A stretch of DNA of 64,000 nucleotides from Rhodospirillales bacterium (GCA_021775095.1 JAJFII010000009.1:62001-126000); one strand, 5' to 3'. Counted from the stretch's first letter, positions 55,491 to 64,000 are shown. Numbers and translations are program-made. Notes: a model not told the origin generated them from the sequence alone.

Positions 55491-57485
55491 TCAATCGACC
55501 CGGATCCAGTGATCATGCCAGGCGCATAAATTGAACAGGGTCCAGATATGCAGGGCGTGATCGGCCGACCCGTCGCGATGTTCTGCGAAGCGCTTTGCGA
55601 TATAATCGCGGTTAAGGATCGCATCACGCACCAATTCCGAGTTCAAAATGGTTTTTTCGGCGCGTAAACCAAAGTCGCCGCGCAACCACTGTTCCACGGG
55701 GGCGGCAAATCCCATTTTTTTCCGATGAATGATTTCGTCGGGCAACAGGTCGGCGACGGCTTTTTTGAGCAGGTATTTTTTCACATTGTCTTTGATCTTG
55801 AGGGCCTGCGCCAGGTTTTGCGTGAACGAGACGAGCCCATGGTCAAGAAACGGAACCCGCCCTTCGATGGAGGTCGACATGGTGATTTTGTCGACCCGCA
55901 TGAGCAGCAATTCCGGCAATCTCAGGCGAAATTCGTTGTAACTCATGCGTCCAAGGGCGTCGCCATGGCCCGGTGATTTGGCCAAATCTTTTAAATAGCC
56001 GTTGATAATATCGCCGCTGTTGGCGCTGCCAAGTCCACTCAGGTCCAGCCCGCTGTCTTTCAGGTCTTGCGCAAAGGGCGAGGCGTTTTGCCAGTTTTTG
56101 CCCAGGGCCCGGGATTTGTGGACATTCCAAAAGGCGTTGGCACCGCTCCAGAACAGATCATGGCCGGTTCCGGCCCGCGACAGGGCTTCGGCCAGTTGTG
56201 CGCCGGTCGCCCGTCTGGCCGGGGCACAACGGGCAGCGAGGCGGCCAATAAGCCCGCGCAGCCATCCGGGGGTGTATTTTGTATAGGGGGTCCAAAAACT
56301 CGCGTAGGTTTTAAGATAGGTCATCCAACTGTCGTAACCACAGAACTGTTCGTCGGCCCCTTCGCCGACCTGAACCACCGTTACACCGCTATCTCTGGCC
56401 AGTTTGGAGACAAAATAAAGCGGCACACAAACCCAGTCGGCTATCGGTTCATCCTGATGGTGAACAAGGTCATCGAGGTATTCGAGCATGTCGTTTTCGT
56501 CAACCAGGATTTCATGGTGGTTGGTTTTAAATTTTTGGGCAATGCGTTTGGCGTGGTCAAGTTCGTTGAGCTGGGTGTGATCTTTAAAACCCACGGTAAA
56601 GGTATCGACGGGCCGATCCATCTTGCGGCTCATGAGGGCAACGTTGGCCGATGAATCAATGCCGCCGGAAAGGAATACACCAAAGGGAACATCCGACATC
56701 AGGCGCTTTTCAACGGCCTGTTCGAGGCGCTCCCGAATGCCGGAAATGGCTTCGGATTCAGATATGGGTTGGGCCGGGTTTGCCGGCAGGGCATCCCAAT
56801 AACGCCGGGCACGGAGTTCGCCCTGGCGGTCGATTTCCATGATATGGGCTGCCGGCAGCTTATAAATACCCTGGAACAGGGTCAGGGGAGCCGGAGCGAT
56901 CATAAAACTGAGATAATGATTAAGCGCCGTCCCGTCGGTTTTTCGCGGCAGCTTGGGATCACTTAACAATGCTTTTATTTCCGAGGCAAAGCGAAAAATC
57001 CCACCATGGCGGCAAAAATAAAGGGGTTTGATGCCGATGCGGTCGCGGGCCATGGTTAATTTTTGCTGACGGCCGTCCCACAGGGCAAAGGCAAACATTC
57101 CATCCAGCCGGTTAACCAAGCCATCGATACCCCATTGCAGATAACCGTGAATGAGGACTTCACTGTCGGAATGGTCGGTTTTGAAGACATGGCCGGCGTC
57201 CTCCAGTTCCCGACGAAGATCGAGATGGTTATAAATTTCCCCGTTAAAACTCAATTGCACGGACCCATCGGCATTTGACATGGGTTGCGCCGCATCGGGC
57301 GACAGGTCGACAATCGCCAAACGCCGGTGGCCAAGGCCGACGAACTGTTCACCGTTAACCCAATGGCCGGCGCCATCGGGTCCCCGATGGTGCATGGACG
57401 TGGTCATTGCTTCCAGGGCCGGCCCAAGGCCGTTGGCGGGTCGCGACGCTCCGTTACAAACTAATAATCCGGCAATTCCACACAT
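55491..57485 (-). CDS. asnB: Asparagine synthetase-type glutamine amidotransferase
   Basis: A 664-residue protein. Cys 2 of MCGIAGLLVC is the amidotransferase nucleophile, with MHHRGPDGAGHW and LSFNGEIYNH further on; the synthetase half has FLSGGIDSSANVALM near 271-285 (ATP site). It makes amide bonds using glutamine nitrogen. Next to a glycosyltransferase and a heparinase-like gene it may amidate a sugar acid or aspartate-like residue of a polysaccharide rather than make free asparagine (inference). Longer than housekeeping AsnB by about 60-100 residues, as in the exopolysaccharide-type group. Confidence 0.9.
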   Translation of the reverse strand: MCGIAGLLVCNGASRPANGLGPALEAMTTSMHHRGPDGAGHWVNGEQFVGLGHRRLAIVDLSPDAAQPMSNADGSVQLSFNGEIYNHLDLRRELEDAGHVFKTDHSDSEVLIHGYLQWGIDGLVNRLDGMFAFALWDGRQQKLTMARDRIGIKPLYFCRHGGIFRFASEIKALLSDPKLPRKTDGTALNHYLSFMIAPAPLTLFQGIYKLPAAHIMEIDRQGELRARRYWDALPANPAQPISESEAISGIRERLEQAVEKRLMSDVPFGVFLSGGIDSSANVALMSRKMDRPVDTFTVGFKDHTQLNELDHAKRIAQKFKTNHHEILVDENDMLEYLDDLVHHQDEPIADWVCVPLYFVSKLARDSGVTVVQVGEGADEQFCGYDSWMTYLKTYASFWTPYTKYTPGWLRGLIGRLAARCAPARRATGAQLAEALSRAGTGHDLFWSGANAFWNVHKSRALGKNWQNASPFAQDLKDSGLDLSGLGSANSGDIINGYLKDLAKSPGHGDALGRMSYNEFRLRLPELLLMRVDKITMSTSIEGRVPFLDHGLVSFTQNLAQALKIKDNVKKYLLKKAVADLLPDEIIHRKKMGFAAPVEQWLRGDFGLRAEKTILNSELVRDAILNRDYIAKRFAEHRDGSADHALHIWTLFNLCAWHDHWIRVD

Positions 57486-57540
57486 CCCTCAGGTGTGGAA
57501 CAATCGGCCAGCGCTGTCCAGTGATGAATGACCGGGACGG

Positions 57541-57572
57541 GCAAAAGAAAACCCGCCGAAAGGGCAGGTTTT
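57541..57572 (-). terminator. Rho-independent terminator after the small membrane-protein gene
   Basis: On the minus strand AAAACCTGCC, loop CTTTC, GGCGGGTTTT, then CTTTTG. The stem has nine of ten pairs and is followed by T-rich sequence. It lies 25 bases after the stop at 57598 and so closes that gene. Confidence 0.65.
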
Positions 57573-57597
57573 CAGACGGGTATCGGGCGACGCGTAA

Positions 57598-57855
57598 CTA
57601 CCAGGTTTTGAAAGCGCCGGTAACAAAATTGCCGGGCACGGTGATCACCGCAACATGCGGTGCCAAAGTCATGGGCTGACTGTCGGTGGCAAGCTTTTTG
57701 GTCGGTAAAATAACAAACGACAAAATCGTCACAAACAGTTTGAAAGCGCCTAAAAAAAGCGTCGCCAGAGTGAAAACCACAGGAGCGATCAACTCGCCAA
57801 CGGCCAGAACAATGCCCGTGTGTGGGGCGGCGAAGTTGTTATTTAGTCCGTACAT
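57598..57855 (-). CDS. Small membrane protein of unknown function
   Basis: An 85-residue protein with a long hydrophobic stretch (IVLAVGELIAPVVFTLATLF and LFVTILSFVILP). The start ATG 57855 (MYGLNNNFAAPH) has GGAGAA upstream at a good spacing; a longer frame from 57972 adds a His-rich unlike segment. It was not recognised as a known family. It lies upstream of asnB with its own terminator between, so it is a separate unit. Confidence 0.55.
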   Translation of the reverse strand: MYGLNNNFAAPHTGIVLAVGELIAPVVFTLATLFLGAFKLFVTILSFVILPTKKLATDSQPMTLAPHVAVITVPGNFVTGAFKTW

Positions 57856-58013
57856 GGCGGTTCTCCAAAAATCCGGTGTCTCAGGTGCTGGCCGGTGTTG
57901 ATCATCATATGTGGTGGTCCCAATACCCGCCTTTTTGCAATTTGTAATGTGATTTAAATGCAGGTGAGGCATGCGCTTTCTGCATGGGTTAAATTCTTAC
58001 CTAAACCTTTGTA

Positions 58014-58047
58014 AATAAAAAGAAAGACGGCTGTTCTGCCGCCTTTC
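58014..58047 (-). terminator. Rho-independent terminator after the metallo-hydrolase gene
   Basis: On the minus strand GAAAGGCGGC, loop AGAACA, GCCGTCTTTC, then TTTTT. The 10-base stem has one mismatch. It begins 28 bases after the stop of the gene at 58075. Confidence 0.75.
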
Positions 58048-58074
58048 TCCGTATCCTTGAGGGGGGGGGCAAAA

Positions 58075-58899
58075 TCAAAACGAGATTTTTTCGCCTGGAT
58101 TGATGGCGTGGATTTGCACGGCCGTATTGCCCATGGCGGCTATATATTCGGCCGGTGTGCCTTTGAGGACGGGAATTGTCCCATAGTGCATGGGGATGAC
58201 ATGGGCCGGTTTCAGGTATTTTTTTGTGGCATAGGCGGCATCTTTCGGGCTCATGACAAAATGCCCGCCAATGGGCATCAGGACGAGGTCCGGTTTGTAA
58301 TAGGCACCGATGAATTCCATATCGCCAAACAGTCCGGTATCGCCCATGTGATAAATTTTAAAACCATTTTCCATCTCGATGATCCAGCCGGCCGGTTCGC
58401 CGCCTTCAAACAACGCCGGTTTGCCGGTATCGGGATGGTTCCATTTCAGCTCGGAACTGTGTTCAGCGCGCACCATGGTGAATTTAATGGCATCGCCAAT
58501 CGGGGTGACCACACCGCCCTTGTTCATGCGTGGGGCCAATTCGACGGGCAGGATACCCAGGTCGGCAAAACTATCCATCAGACCGGCCGGGCCAAATACC
58601 TTGGCCGTGTTCATTTTGGCAATGGCCGGGGCATCGGCGATATGATCAAAATGGCCGTGGGTGACAAGCACCACATCGACCTTGCCGAGTTTTTTGAGGT
58701 CCTTTAGGGGTTTCGGGGTTTTCGGGTTTTTCAGAATAAACGGATCGATGACAATCACTTTACCGCCGGGACTGGTGATTTTGAACCCCGCCTGTCCGTA
58801 CCAGTGGACTTCCGTTTTACCGCCCATTTCCGCAGCTGTTGCAGCACTCATTGAAAGACCGGCAATGAGGCCTATCACGGCCAATATTGGTTTTTTCAT
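58075..58899 (-). CDS. Secreted metallo-beta-lactamase-fold metal-dependent hydrolase (UPF0173-like)
   Basis: About 274 residues. Signal peptide MKKPILAVIGLIAGLSMSAA, cut near ATAAEM. The metal motif HGHFDH is near 81-86 (VTHGHFDHIAD), with a later MGDTGLFGD (Asp ligand) and PMHYGT (His ligand). It follows the UPF0173/UlaG-like pattern, here with a leader for the periplasm. Substrate is unknown. ATG 58899 has GGGAGAAAC upstream; a start eight codons earlier (58923) is less likely. Confidence 0.85.
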   Translation of the reverse strand: MKKPILAVIGLIAGLSMSAATAAEMGGKTEVHWYGQAGFKITSPGGKVIVIDPFILKNPKTPKPLKDLKKLGKVDVVLVTHGHFDHIADAPAIAKMNTAKVFGPAGLMDSFADLGILPVELAPRMNKGGVVTPIGDAIKFTMVRAEHSSELKWNHPDTGKPALFEGGEPAGWIIEMENGFKIYHMGDTGLFGDMEFIGAYYKPDLVLMPIGGHFVMSPKDAAYATKKYLKPAHVIPMHYGTIPVLKGTPAEYIAAMGNTAVQIHAINPGEKISF

Positions 58900-58923
58900 G
58901 GTCTGTTTCTCCCTATGTCTCAT

Positions 58924-59372
58924 GACTATTTTGAATTCAATGGTTTTGGCACTATTTTGTAAATTATTTTGCTGATATATATAATTTCGAAATTAATTAT
59001 ATTATTGCCGTTATTTATAAAAAAATAAACCAAATTAATTGCAGGCCGATTTGCCAATTCCAAGGCAAAACCAGCTGCCCCGTTAAAATGGTGATAAAAA
59101 GTAGAGGGATAAGGGTAATCTAAGGTGGCGCACCGGGTCAATCGTTCGCGCCCCGTGGCAAGATAAGATTCCGGTTAATAGTGTGCCATAGACGACAATA
59201 TAAGTCGATTTTGGGCCATTTTTACCAATGAAAATTTGGTTATCCTGAATTGTCAAAATCGACATGGTTTGTTTTTTAGGATGCAACCATGTTACGATTA
59301 TCGAAGCCAAGCCCAAAAGGGCAGATCAACCGGTATTCAAGCCGGAACAAAGACAGGGGATGGTAGTCTGAT
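58924..59372. other. AT-rich intergenic region ahead of the polyamine-type operon
   Basis: About 449 bases between the metallo-hydrolase and the potA-like gene (divergent). It is AT-rich near 58940-59030 and holds no recognised gene. An inverted repeat GTCGATTTTG (59204-59213) and CAAAATCGAC (59254-59263) lies about 110 bases before the potA start and may mark a regulator site. No known RNA motif was seen. Confidence 0.45.
59204..59263 (+). repeat. 10-base inverted repeat upstream of potA
   Basis: Perfect arms GTCGATTTTG and CAAAATCGAC, 40 bases apart. The gap is too long for a tight hairpin, so two operator half-sites are more likely than a terminator. No regulator is encoded next to it. 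Confidence 0.4.
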
Positions 59373-60467
59373 ATGTCGGAAGCAGCCGATATTCTTGTTA
59401 AGTTCGATTCAGTTCAAAAAAGTTACGACGGCGAAAGCCTTGTAGTAAAAGATTTTAATCTCGATGTGGAAAAAGGTGAGTTTGTTACCATGTTGGGCCC
59501 GTCGGGCTCCGGTAAAACCACCTGTTTGATGATGTTGGCGGGTTTTGAGCCAGCAACCCATGGCGAGATTTATTTGGATGGCGTCCCCATCAATAATGTG
59601 CCGCCGCACAAACGCGGCATTGGCATGGTGTTTCAAAACTATGCCCTGTTTCCGCATATGACAGTCGCCGAAAACCTGGCGTTTCCGCTGGAAGTGCGGG
59701 GCATGGGTAAATCGGAAATCAACGAAAAAGTCACGCGGGCTCTGGAAATGGTTCGCCTTGATGGATTTGGAGATCGCCGACCGGCTCAGTTGTCCGGCGG
59801 ACAGCAGCAGCGGGTTGCCGTATCGCGGGCCCTGGTATTTGAGCCGAAGCTGGTCCTCATGGACGAACCCTTAGGGGCACTTGATAAAAACCTGCGCGAA
59901 GAAATGCAGTACGAGATCAAACACATCCATGAGAACCTTCAGGTCACTATGGTTTATGTGACCCATGACCAGTCTGAGGCGCTGACTATGTCCGACCGGA
60001 TTGCCGTGTTTGACGATGGTGTTGTCCAGCAACTGGCACCACCCGACGTGCTATATGAAAAACCGGAAAATGCATTTGTTGCCGGTTTTATTGGCGAAAA
60101 CAACCGTTTGTATGGTAAAGTCACCTCGGTCGATGGAAAGTTTTGTCAAGTCGAGCTGGAGGGCGGTGGCGGACAGATTAAAGCCCTGGCGGTAAACATT
60201 GGCGACGTTGGTTCACGAACCACCTTGTCCTTGCGCCCGGAGCGGGTGACCATTGGCGCGGCAAAAGGCGATTCAACCAATTCCCTGGAAGCCAAAGTCG
60301 AAGAGCTTATTTATCTGGGCGACCATATACGCAGCCGGGTCAGTTTGTCCGGCAACAGTGACTTCGTCATCAAGGTCCCGAATTCGCACGGTCATGTTCA
60401 TCTCAAGGAAGGTGAAATAACCCAAATTGGATGGGAAGCTGAGGATTGCCGTGCATTGGATGCATGA
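59373..60467 (+). CDS. potA: ABC transporter ATPase, polyamine type (PotA-like)
   Basis: A 364-residue ATPase. Walker A MLGPSGSGKTT near 40-50, signature LSGGQQQRVAVSRALVF and Walker B KLVLMDEPLGALDKNLRE are present, and a C-terminal regulatory (TOBE-like) domain spans ~240-360 (LSLRPERVTIG). It energises the importer encoded by the next genes. ATG 59373 (MSEAADILVKF) is preceded by AGGGGATGG. First gene of the four-gene unit. Confidence 0.88.
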   Translation: MSEAADILVKFDSVQKSYDGESLVVKDFNLDVEKGEFVTMLGPSGSGKTTCLMMLAGFEPATHGEIYLDGVPINNVPPHKRGIGMVFQNYALFPHMTVAENLAFPLEVRGMGKSEINEKVTRALEMVRLDGFGDRRPAQLSGGQQQRVAVSRALVFEPKLVLMDEPLGALDKNLREEMQYEIKHIHENLQVTMVYVTHDQSEALTMSDRIAVFDDGVVQQLAPPDVLYEKPENAFVAGFIGENNRLYGKVTSVDGKFCQVELEGGGGQIKALAVNIGDVGSRTTLSLRPERVTIGAAKGDSTNSLEAKVEELIYLGDHIRSRVSLSGNSDFVIKVPNSHGHVHLKEGEITQIGWEAEDCRALDA

Positions 60468-60484
60468 CGATTGGATGCATGACG
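60455..60484. repeat. 15-base tandem duplication over the potA stop
   Basis: ATTGGATGCATGACG occurs twice without a gap (60455-60469 and 60470-60484). The TGA of potA lies in the first copy; because 15 is a multiple of three the second copy repeats it in frame. Confidence 0.7.
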
Positions 60485-60601
60485 ATAAGACAGGGCGGCA
60501 GTCTTTGCGCCCCGGACATCTGAATTTAAAAATCTCGATTGATGTTCGGATCAATGACTTAACAAGATAATTTAATGGTCTTAAACAAGGAGAAAAATCG
60601 A

Positions 60602-61693
60602 ATGAATAAAATAGCGAAAATATCAACTTTTGCGGTCGCCGGACTGGCAATTGCGGGGTTGACCTCAACCGCCCAGGCGGTTGACTTAAATGTTGTTTCA
60701 TGGGGCGGCGCTTACACAGCCAGCCAAATGAATGCCTATCACAAGCCCTATAGCGAAAAGACCGGCGTCAAAATCAATTCCATTGATTACAGCGGCGGAT
60801 TGGCCGAAATGCGGGCGCAAACGGAAGCCGGCAACGTAACCTGGGATTTGATTGACGTGGTTTTGTCAGACGCCATTACCGGCTGTGATGAGGGAATGTT
60901 CCGACCGATCGATATCGATAAGGAAATGGCTGCAGCGCCGGATGGGACGCCGGCCTCCAAGGACTTCCTGGAAGGTACTTTGCTGTCCGAGTGTTTTATC
61001 CCGCAGATTATTTATTCGACGGCTTTTGCCTATCGCAGTGACGCCTGGGGCGGTAAAAAACCGACAAAAATGGCAGATGTGTTCGATCTTAAAAACTTCC
61101 CGGGAAAACGGGCTCTGCAAAAGAAACCGATCAACAATCTCGAGTGGGCGCTGATTGCCGATGGAGTTCCGTTGAACGAAGTTTACGACGTTTTGGATAC
61201 GGACGAAGGCAAGGACCGGGCATTCGCTAAACTGGCGACGATCAAAAAAGACGTGATCTGGTGGACCGAAGGTGCGGTTCCTCCGCAGTTGTTGGCTGAC
61301 GGCGAAGCTGTCTTTGGTACGGGGTATAATGGACGTTGGTTCTCGGCAATTGCCGAGGAAAAACAGCCGTTCGCCATGTTATGGGACGGTCAGGTTCTTG
61401 ATATTGATGGCTGGGCGGTTCCCGCCGACGGCAAGCACGTCGACGAAGTCATGAAATATTTGCGATTCGCCACCGACACCCAGCGTCTGGCTGATCAGGC
61501 GAAATACATCTCCTACGGTCCGGCCCGTAAATCTTCCGGTCCCATGGTTTCCAAACATGCAACTTTGGGAATCGACATGGCACCGCATATGCCGACCGCC
61601 TATGCCGATCAGGGTTTCCTGACGGGCTTTAGCTGGTGGGCTGACAATGGTGACGAAATGAATGAGCGTTTCGCTGCCTGGTTGCTGCAGTAA
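60602..61693 (+). CDS. potD: Periplasmic substrate-binding protein, spermidine/putrescine type (PotD-like)
   Basis: About 363 residues with a signal peptide (MNKIAKISTFAVAGLAIAGL, cut near TAQAVDL). Typical elements are NVVSWGGAYTASQM, DLIDVVLSDAITGCDEG, and WWTEGAVPPQLLADGEAVFG. It should bind a polyamine or related cation in the periplasm. ATG 60602 has AAGGAG eight to nine bases upstream. The exact ligand is not shown. Confidence 0.88.
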   Translation: MNKIAKISTFAVAGLAIAGLTSTAQAVDLNVVSWGGAYTASQMNAYHKPYSEKTGVKINSIDYSGGLAEMRAQTEAGNVTWDLIDVVLSDAITGCDEGMFRPIDIDKEMAAAPDGTPASKDFLEGTLLSECFIPQIIYSTAFAYRSDAWGGKKPTKMADVFDLKNFPGKRALQKKPINNLEWALIADGVPLNEVYDVLDTDEGKDRAFAKLATIKKDVIWWTEGAVPPQLLADGEAVFGTGYNGRWFSAIAEEKQPFAMLWDGQVLDIDGWAVPADGKHVDEVMKYLRFATDTQRLADQAKYISYGPARKSSGPMVSKHATLGIDMAPHMPTAYADQGFLTGFSWWADNGDEMNERFAAWLLQ

Positions 61694-61701
61694 TCCGGTG
61701 T

Positions 61702-61725
61702 GCGGGGCCGGTGATCCGGCCCCGC
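61702..61725 (+). other. Strong hairpin between potD and potB
   Basis: GCGGGGCCGG (61702-61711), loop TGAT, CCGGCCCCGC (61716-61725): ten perfect pairs. A T-run (TTTTTT) occurs about 14 bases later, too far for a full terminator. Such hairpins commonly follow binding-protein genes, protecting the upstream mRNA or limiting read-through, so that the binding protein is made in excess. Confidence 0.6.
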
Positions 61726-61773
61726 AATCCGCACGCGTATTTTTTAGTGTATTGACGTATTGAGGGGTTAAGA

Positions 61774-63036
61774 ATGGCTGACGATCTGACACAGGGAGGA
61801 CCGGTTCTTGCGGCCGACGGCACACCCCTAAAGGCCAGTCTCAATAAGGCCATGCGAAAGAACCGCATTCGCGCCCTATTGCTTGTTGCCCCCCTGTTTA
61901 TCTTTATTTTGTTTTCCTTTCTGGTACCGATCATCGACATGACCTTTCGCAGTGTCGATAACTGGCAGGTTGGCACCTTGATGCCCGAGACGACTAAAGC
62001 CCTGGCCAAATGGGACGGCAAGGATTTACCGGACGAGCCGGTATTCGTCGCCCTGATTGCCGATTTACAAGCCGGTGCCGAGTCCCGTGAAATTGGCAAG
62101 GTGGGAACCCGCCTGAACTATGAAAAATCCGGGATGCGCAGCCTGATTACCGGCTCCGCCCGAAAAGCCGCAAAACTCAAGGAAGGTCCCTACAAACCGC
62201 TGGTTCTGAAAATGAACAAACGCTGGAAAGAGCTGGAAACCTGGACCGTCATCAAACGCAATACCAGCCCCTATACGGCGGGTTATTATTTAAACGCCGT
62301 CGACATGAAATATGCGAAAAACGGCGATATTGTTCGACAACCGGAAAACCGGCGCATTTATGGCAAATTGTTCATGAGAACCTTTGCCATCAGTCTGGCA
62401 ATCACCATTGTCTGTGTAATTCTTGCCTACCCCATTTCCTATCTGCTGGCGACCCTGCCGCTCCGGTACTCTAATCTGTTGATGATTTTCGTTTTATTGC
62501 CGTTCTGGACGTCGCTGCTGGTCCGAACGACGGCATGGATCGCCATGTTGCAGTCGCAGGGCGTATTGAACGACCTGTTTGTCTTCTTTGGACTGGTCGA
62601 TGACGCCAACCGGCTGCAGTTGATCCATAATTTAACGGGCACGATTATCGCCATGACTCATATCCTGCTGCCGTTTATGGTTCTGCCGCTGTACAGTGTC
62701 ATGAAAACCATCCCGCCCAGTTATATGCGTGCCGCGCTTTCCATGGGGGCCAATCCGGTTGTCGCCTTTGTCCGTGTTTATATGCCACAGACCCTTTCGG
62801 GGATTGGTGCCGGCAGTATTTTGGTGTTTATCCTGTCGATTGGGTATTACATCACACCGGCTCTGGTAGGTGGAACTGGCGGTACGCTGATTTCAAACCA
62901 GATCGCCTATCACATGCAGTCATCGTTGAACTGGGGATTGGCCGGTGCCCTCGGCGCCTTGCTGCTGGCGTCCGTGCTGGCGCTTTATATGCTCTATAAC
63001 AAGATTGTTGGCATCGACAACATGAGGTTGGGATAA
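61774..63036 (+). CDS. potB: Polyamine-type ABC permease (PotB-like) with a large periplasmic insert
   Basis: A 420-residue permease. One hydrophobic segment (ALLLVAPLFIFILFSFLVPI) near 34-53 is followed by about 130 mainly polar residues (WQVGTLMPETTKALAKWDGK to YAKNGDIVRQPENRR), and then the remaining five segments with the permease loop YMRAALSMGANPVVAFVRVYMP near 300-320. The insert lies between the first two spans and should face the periplasm. It is unusually long for PotB. ATG 61774 follows GAGGGGTTAAGA, an RBS. Confidence 0.86.
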   Translation: MADDLTQGGPVLAADGTPLKASLNKAMRKNRIRALLLVAPLFIFILFSFLVPIIDMTFRSVDNWQVGTLMPETTKALAKWDGKDLPDEPVFVALIADLQAGAESREIGKVGTRLNYEKSGMRSLITGSARKAAKLKEGPYKPLVLKMNKRWKELETWTVIKRNTSPYTAGYYLNAVDMKYAKNGDIVRQPENRRIYGKLFMRTFAISLAITIVCVILAYPISYLLATLPLRYSNLLMIFVLLPFWTSLLVRTTAWIAMLQSQGVLNDLFVFFGLVDDANRLQLIHNLTGTIIAMTHILLPFMVLPLYSVMKTIPPSYMRAALSMGANPVVAFVRVYMPQTLSGIGAGSILVFILSIGYYITPALVGGTGGTLISNQIAYHMQSSLNWGLAGALGALLLASVLALYMLYNKIVGIDNMRLG

Positions 63037-63040
63037 AATC

Positions 63041-63892
63041 ATGGCATTACCCGCTTACGCTGGCCCCATTGAAACCACCTGGTATTACACCTTCCGTTTT
63101 TTGTGTGCCTGTATCTTCTTGTTCCTGATCACGCCCATATTGGTGATCATACCGCTGAGTTTTAATGTCGAGCCCTATTTTACCTTTACCTCAGGCATGT
63201 TGGCCTTTGATCCCGACGCTTATTCCCTGCGCTGGTATGAAGATTTTATTTCCAACACCCAATGGACCCATTCGGTTAAAAACAGCTTTATCATCGCTAT
63301 TTTCTCGACGATCTTAGCCACCACTCTAGGCACTCTGGCGGCGCTCGGATTAAGTAAACCGCACATGCCCTATCGGGGTTTGATGATGGGTATTCTGATT
63401 TCACCGATGATCGTACCGCTGATTATTTCAGCTGCCGGCATGTATTTTTTCTATTCCAATATTGGGCTCGATCAGACCTTTTTGGGTATTATCCTGGCCC
63501 ATACGGCGCTCGGCACACCGTTTGTCGTGATTACCGTTACCGCCACCCTGGTTGGTTTTGACCAGTCCTTGACCCGGGCATCGGCAAATTTGGGGGCAAA
63601 CCCGACGACAACTTTCTTCAAGGTTATGATGCCGTTGATTCTGCCGGGCGTTATCTCGGGTGCCCTGTTCGCCTTCATAACGTCATTTGATGAAGTTGTT
63701 GTAGTGCTTTTTCTTGCGGGATTTGAACAGCGGACAATTCCACGCCAGATGTGGTCGGGTATTCGTGAGCAAATCAGCCCAACCATTTTGGCGGTTGCGA
63801 CAATCCTGGTCATTATTTCCATCGCACTCCTGGCAACTCTGGAAGTCTTGCGTCGGCGGAGCGAGCGGCTGCGGGGTATGAGCCCCGGATAA
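63041..63892 (+). CDS. potC: Polyamine-type ABC permease (PotC-like)
   Basis: A 283-residue permease with six hydrophobic segments, including FRFLCACIFLFLITPILVII near the start, and the EAA-type loop LTRASANLGANPTTTFFKVMMPL near 186-208. It pairs with PotB in the membrane. It starts four bases after the potB stop and is the last gene of the unit; the next 108 bases to the window edge hold nothing recognised. Confidence 0.88.
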   Translation: MALPAYAGPIETTWYYTFRFLCACIFLFLITPILVIIPLSFNVEPYFTFTSGMLAFDPDAYSLRWYEDFISNTQWTHSVKNSFIIAIFSTILATTLGTLAALGLSKPHMPYRGLMMGILISPMIVPLIISAAGMYFFYSNIGLDQTFLGIILAHTALGTPFVVITVTATLVGFDQSLTRASANLGANPTTTFFKVMMPLILPGVISGALFAFITSFDEVVVVLFLAGFEQRTIPRQMWSGIREQISPTILAVATILVIISIALLATLEVLRRRSERLRGMSPG

Positions 63893-64000
63893 GCGCCGTA
63901 ATTTGGCGATTGCAATCTTATGGATTTTCCGTAAATATTCCTTTTACGACATAGATTGTCTATGTGACGCGGCGCGCTGCCAACTGTGCGGAAAGATCGC

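Noticed and set aside
1-64000. CRISPR arrays, transposases, integrases, phage structural genes
   Set aside because: No spaced direct repeats and no such protein motifs were seen, even in the decayed zone at 40-46 kb, where the only repeats are the thiD-riboswitch and SDR fragments.

Overview
The window looks like a chromosomal stretch of an alphaproteobacterium, most likely a Rhodospirillales-type marine or free-living species. Pointers are the cysE-iscR-NifS/IscS-sufBCDSE-sufT-sufA-ferredoxin order, the PatB-type enzyme, DUF3052, DUF983, DUF599 and DUF6064 proteins, a PhoX phosphatase and mid-50s GC content (judged by eye). No rRNA, tRNA, CRISPR array, insertion sequence or prophage module was recognised.

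Layout. 1-12.2 kb is core: the end of an aquaporin-type channel, a PatB/MalY C-S lyase, a broken EF-hand gene, glnE, a large AsmA/YhdP-like envelope protein, tyrS, anmK and an alpha/beta hydrolase. 12.3-22.6 kb is one co-directional Fe-S assembly operon headed by cysE and iscR. Its promoter overlaps a near-consensus type-1 IscR site, so the Fe-S state probably controls cysteine supply and cluster assembly together. 22.8-35.6 kb holds housekeeping and signalling genes: a MarR-like regulator, small membrane proteins, mnmA, an Atm1-type ABC exporter, a stand-alone receiver/Hpt pair, slyX, a 52-residue Pmp3-like protein, guaA and a CHASE hybrid kinase. 35.7-39.9 kb is a thiamin-precursor salvage operon (thiD-thiY-tenA-thiZ-thiX, minus strand) behind a sigma70-like promoter and TPP riboswitch.

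39.9-46 kb is an accessory, decaying zone. It carries a DUF3052 gene, two homologous short-chain dehydrogenase remnants, a solitary HNH endonuclease that may be a modification-dependent restriction enzyme, and a duplicated relic of the thiD promoter, TPP riboswitch and thiD 5' end with aptamer core substitutions. A PhoX phosphatase and a secreted cyclase-family protein follow. 46-51 kb has a Tat-exported aldo/keto reductase-like protein with a membrane partner, argE, a divergent M20-family protein that seems to have lost its metal ligands, and a frameshifted MazG-like gene. 51-57.5 kb has surface-polysaccharide-type genes (heparinase II/III-like protein, glycosyltransferase, asparagine-synthetase-type amidotransferase) plus a PhnD-like protein without a signal peptide. 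57.5-64 kb ends with a small membrane protein, a secreted metallo-beta-lactamase-fold hydrolase and a complete polyamine-type ABC importer.

The strongest non-routine observations are the IscR site at the head of the cysE-suf operon, the decayed duplicate TPP riboswitch-thiD copy, the HNH protein, the degenerate M20 protein, and three disrupted genes (an EF-hand gene with an in-frame amber codon, a frameshifted MazG-like gene, and paired SDR fragments). All family assignments rest on reading motifs by eye; no database search was run.
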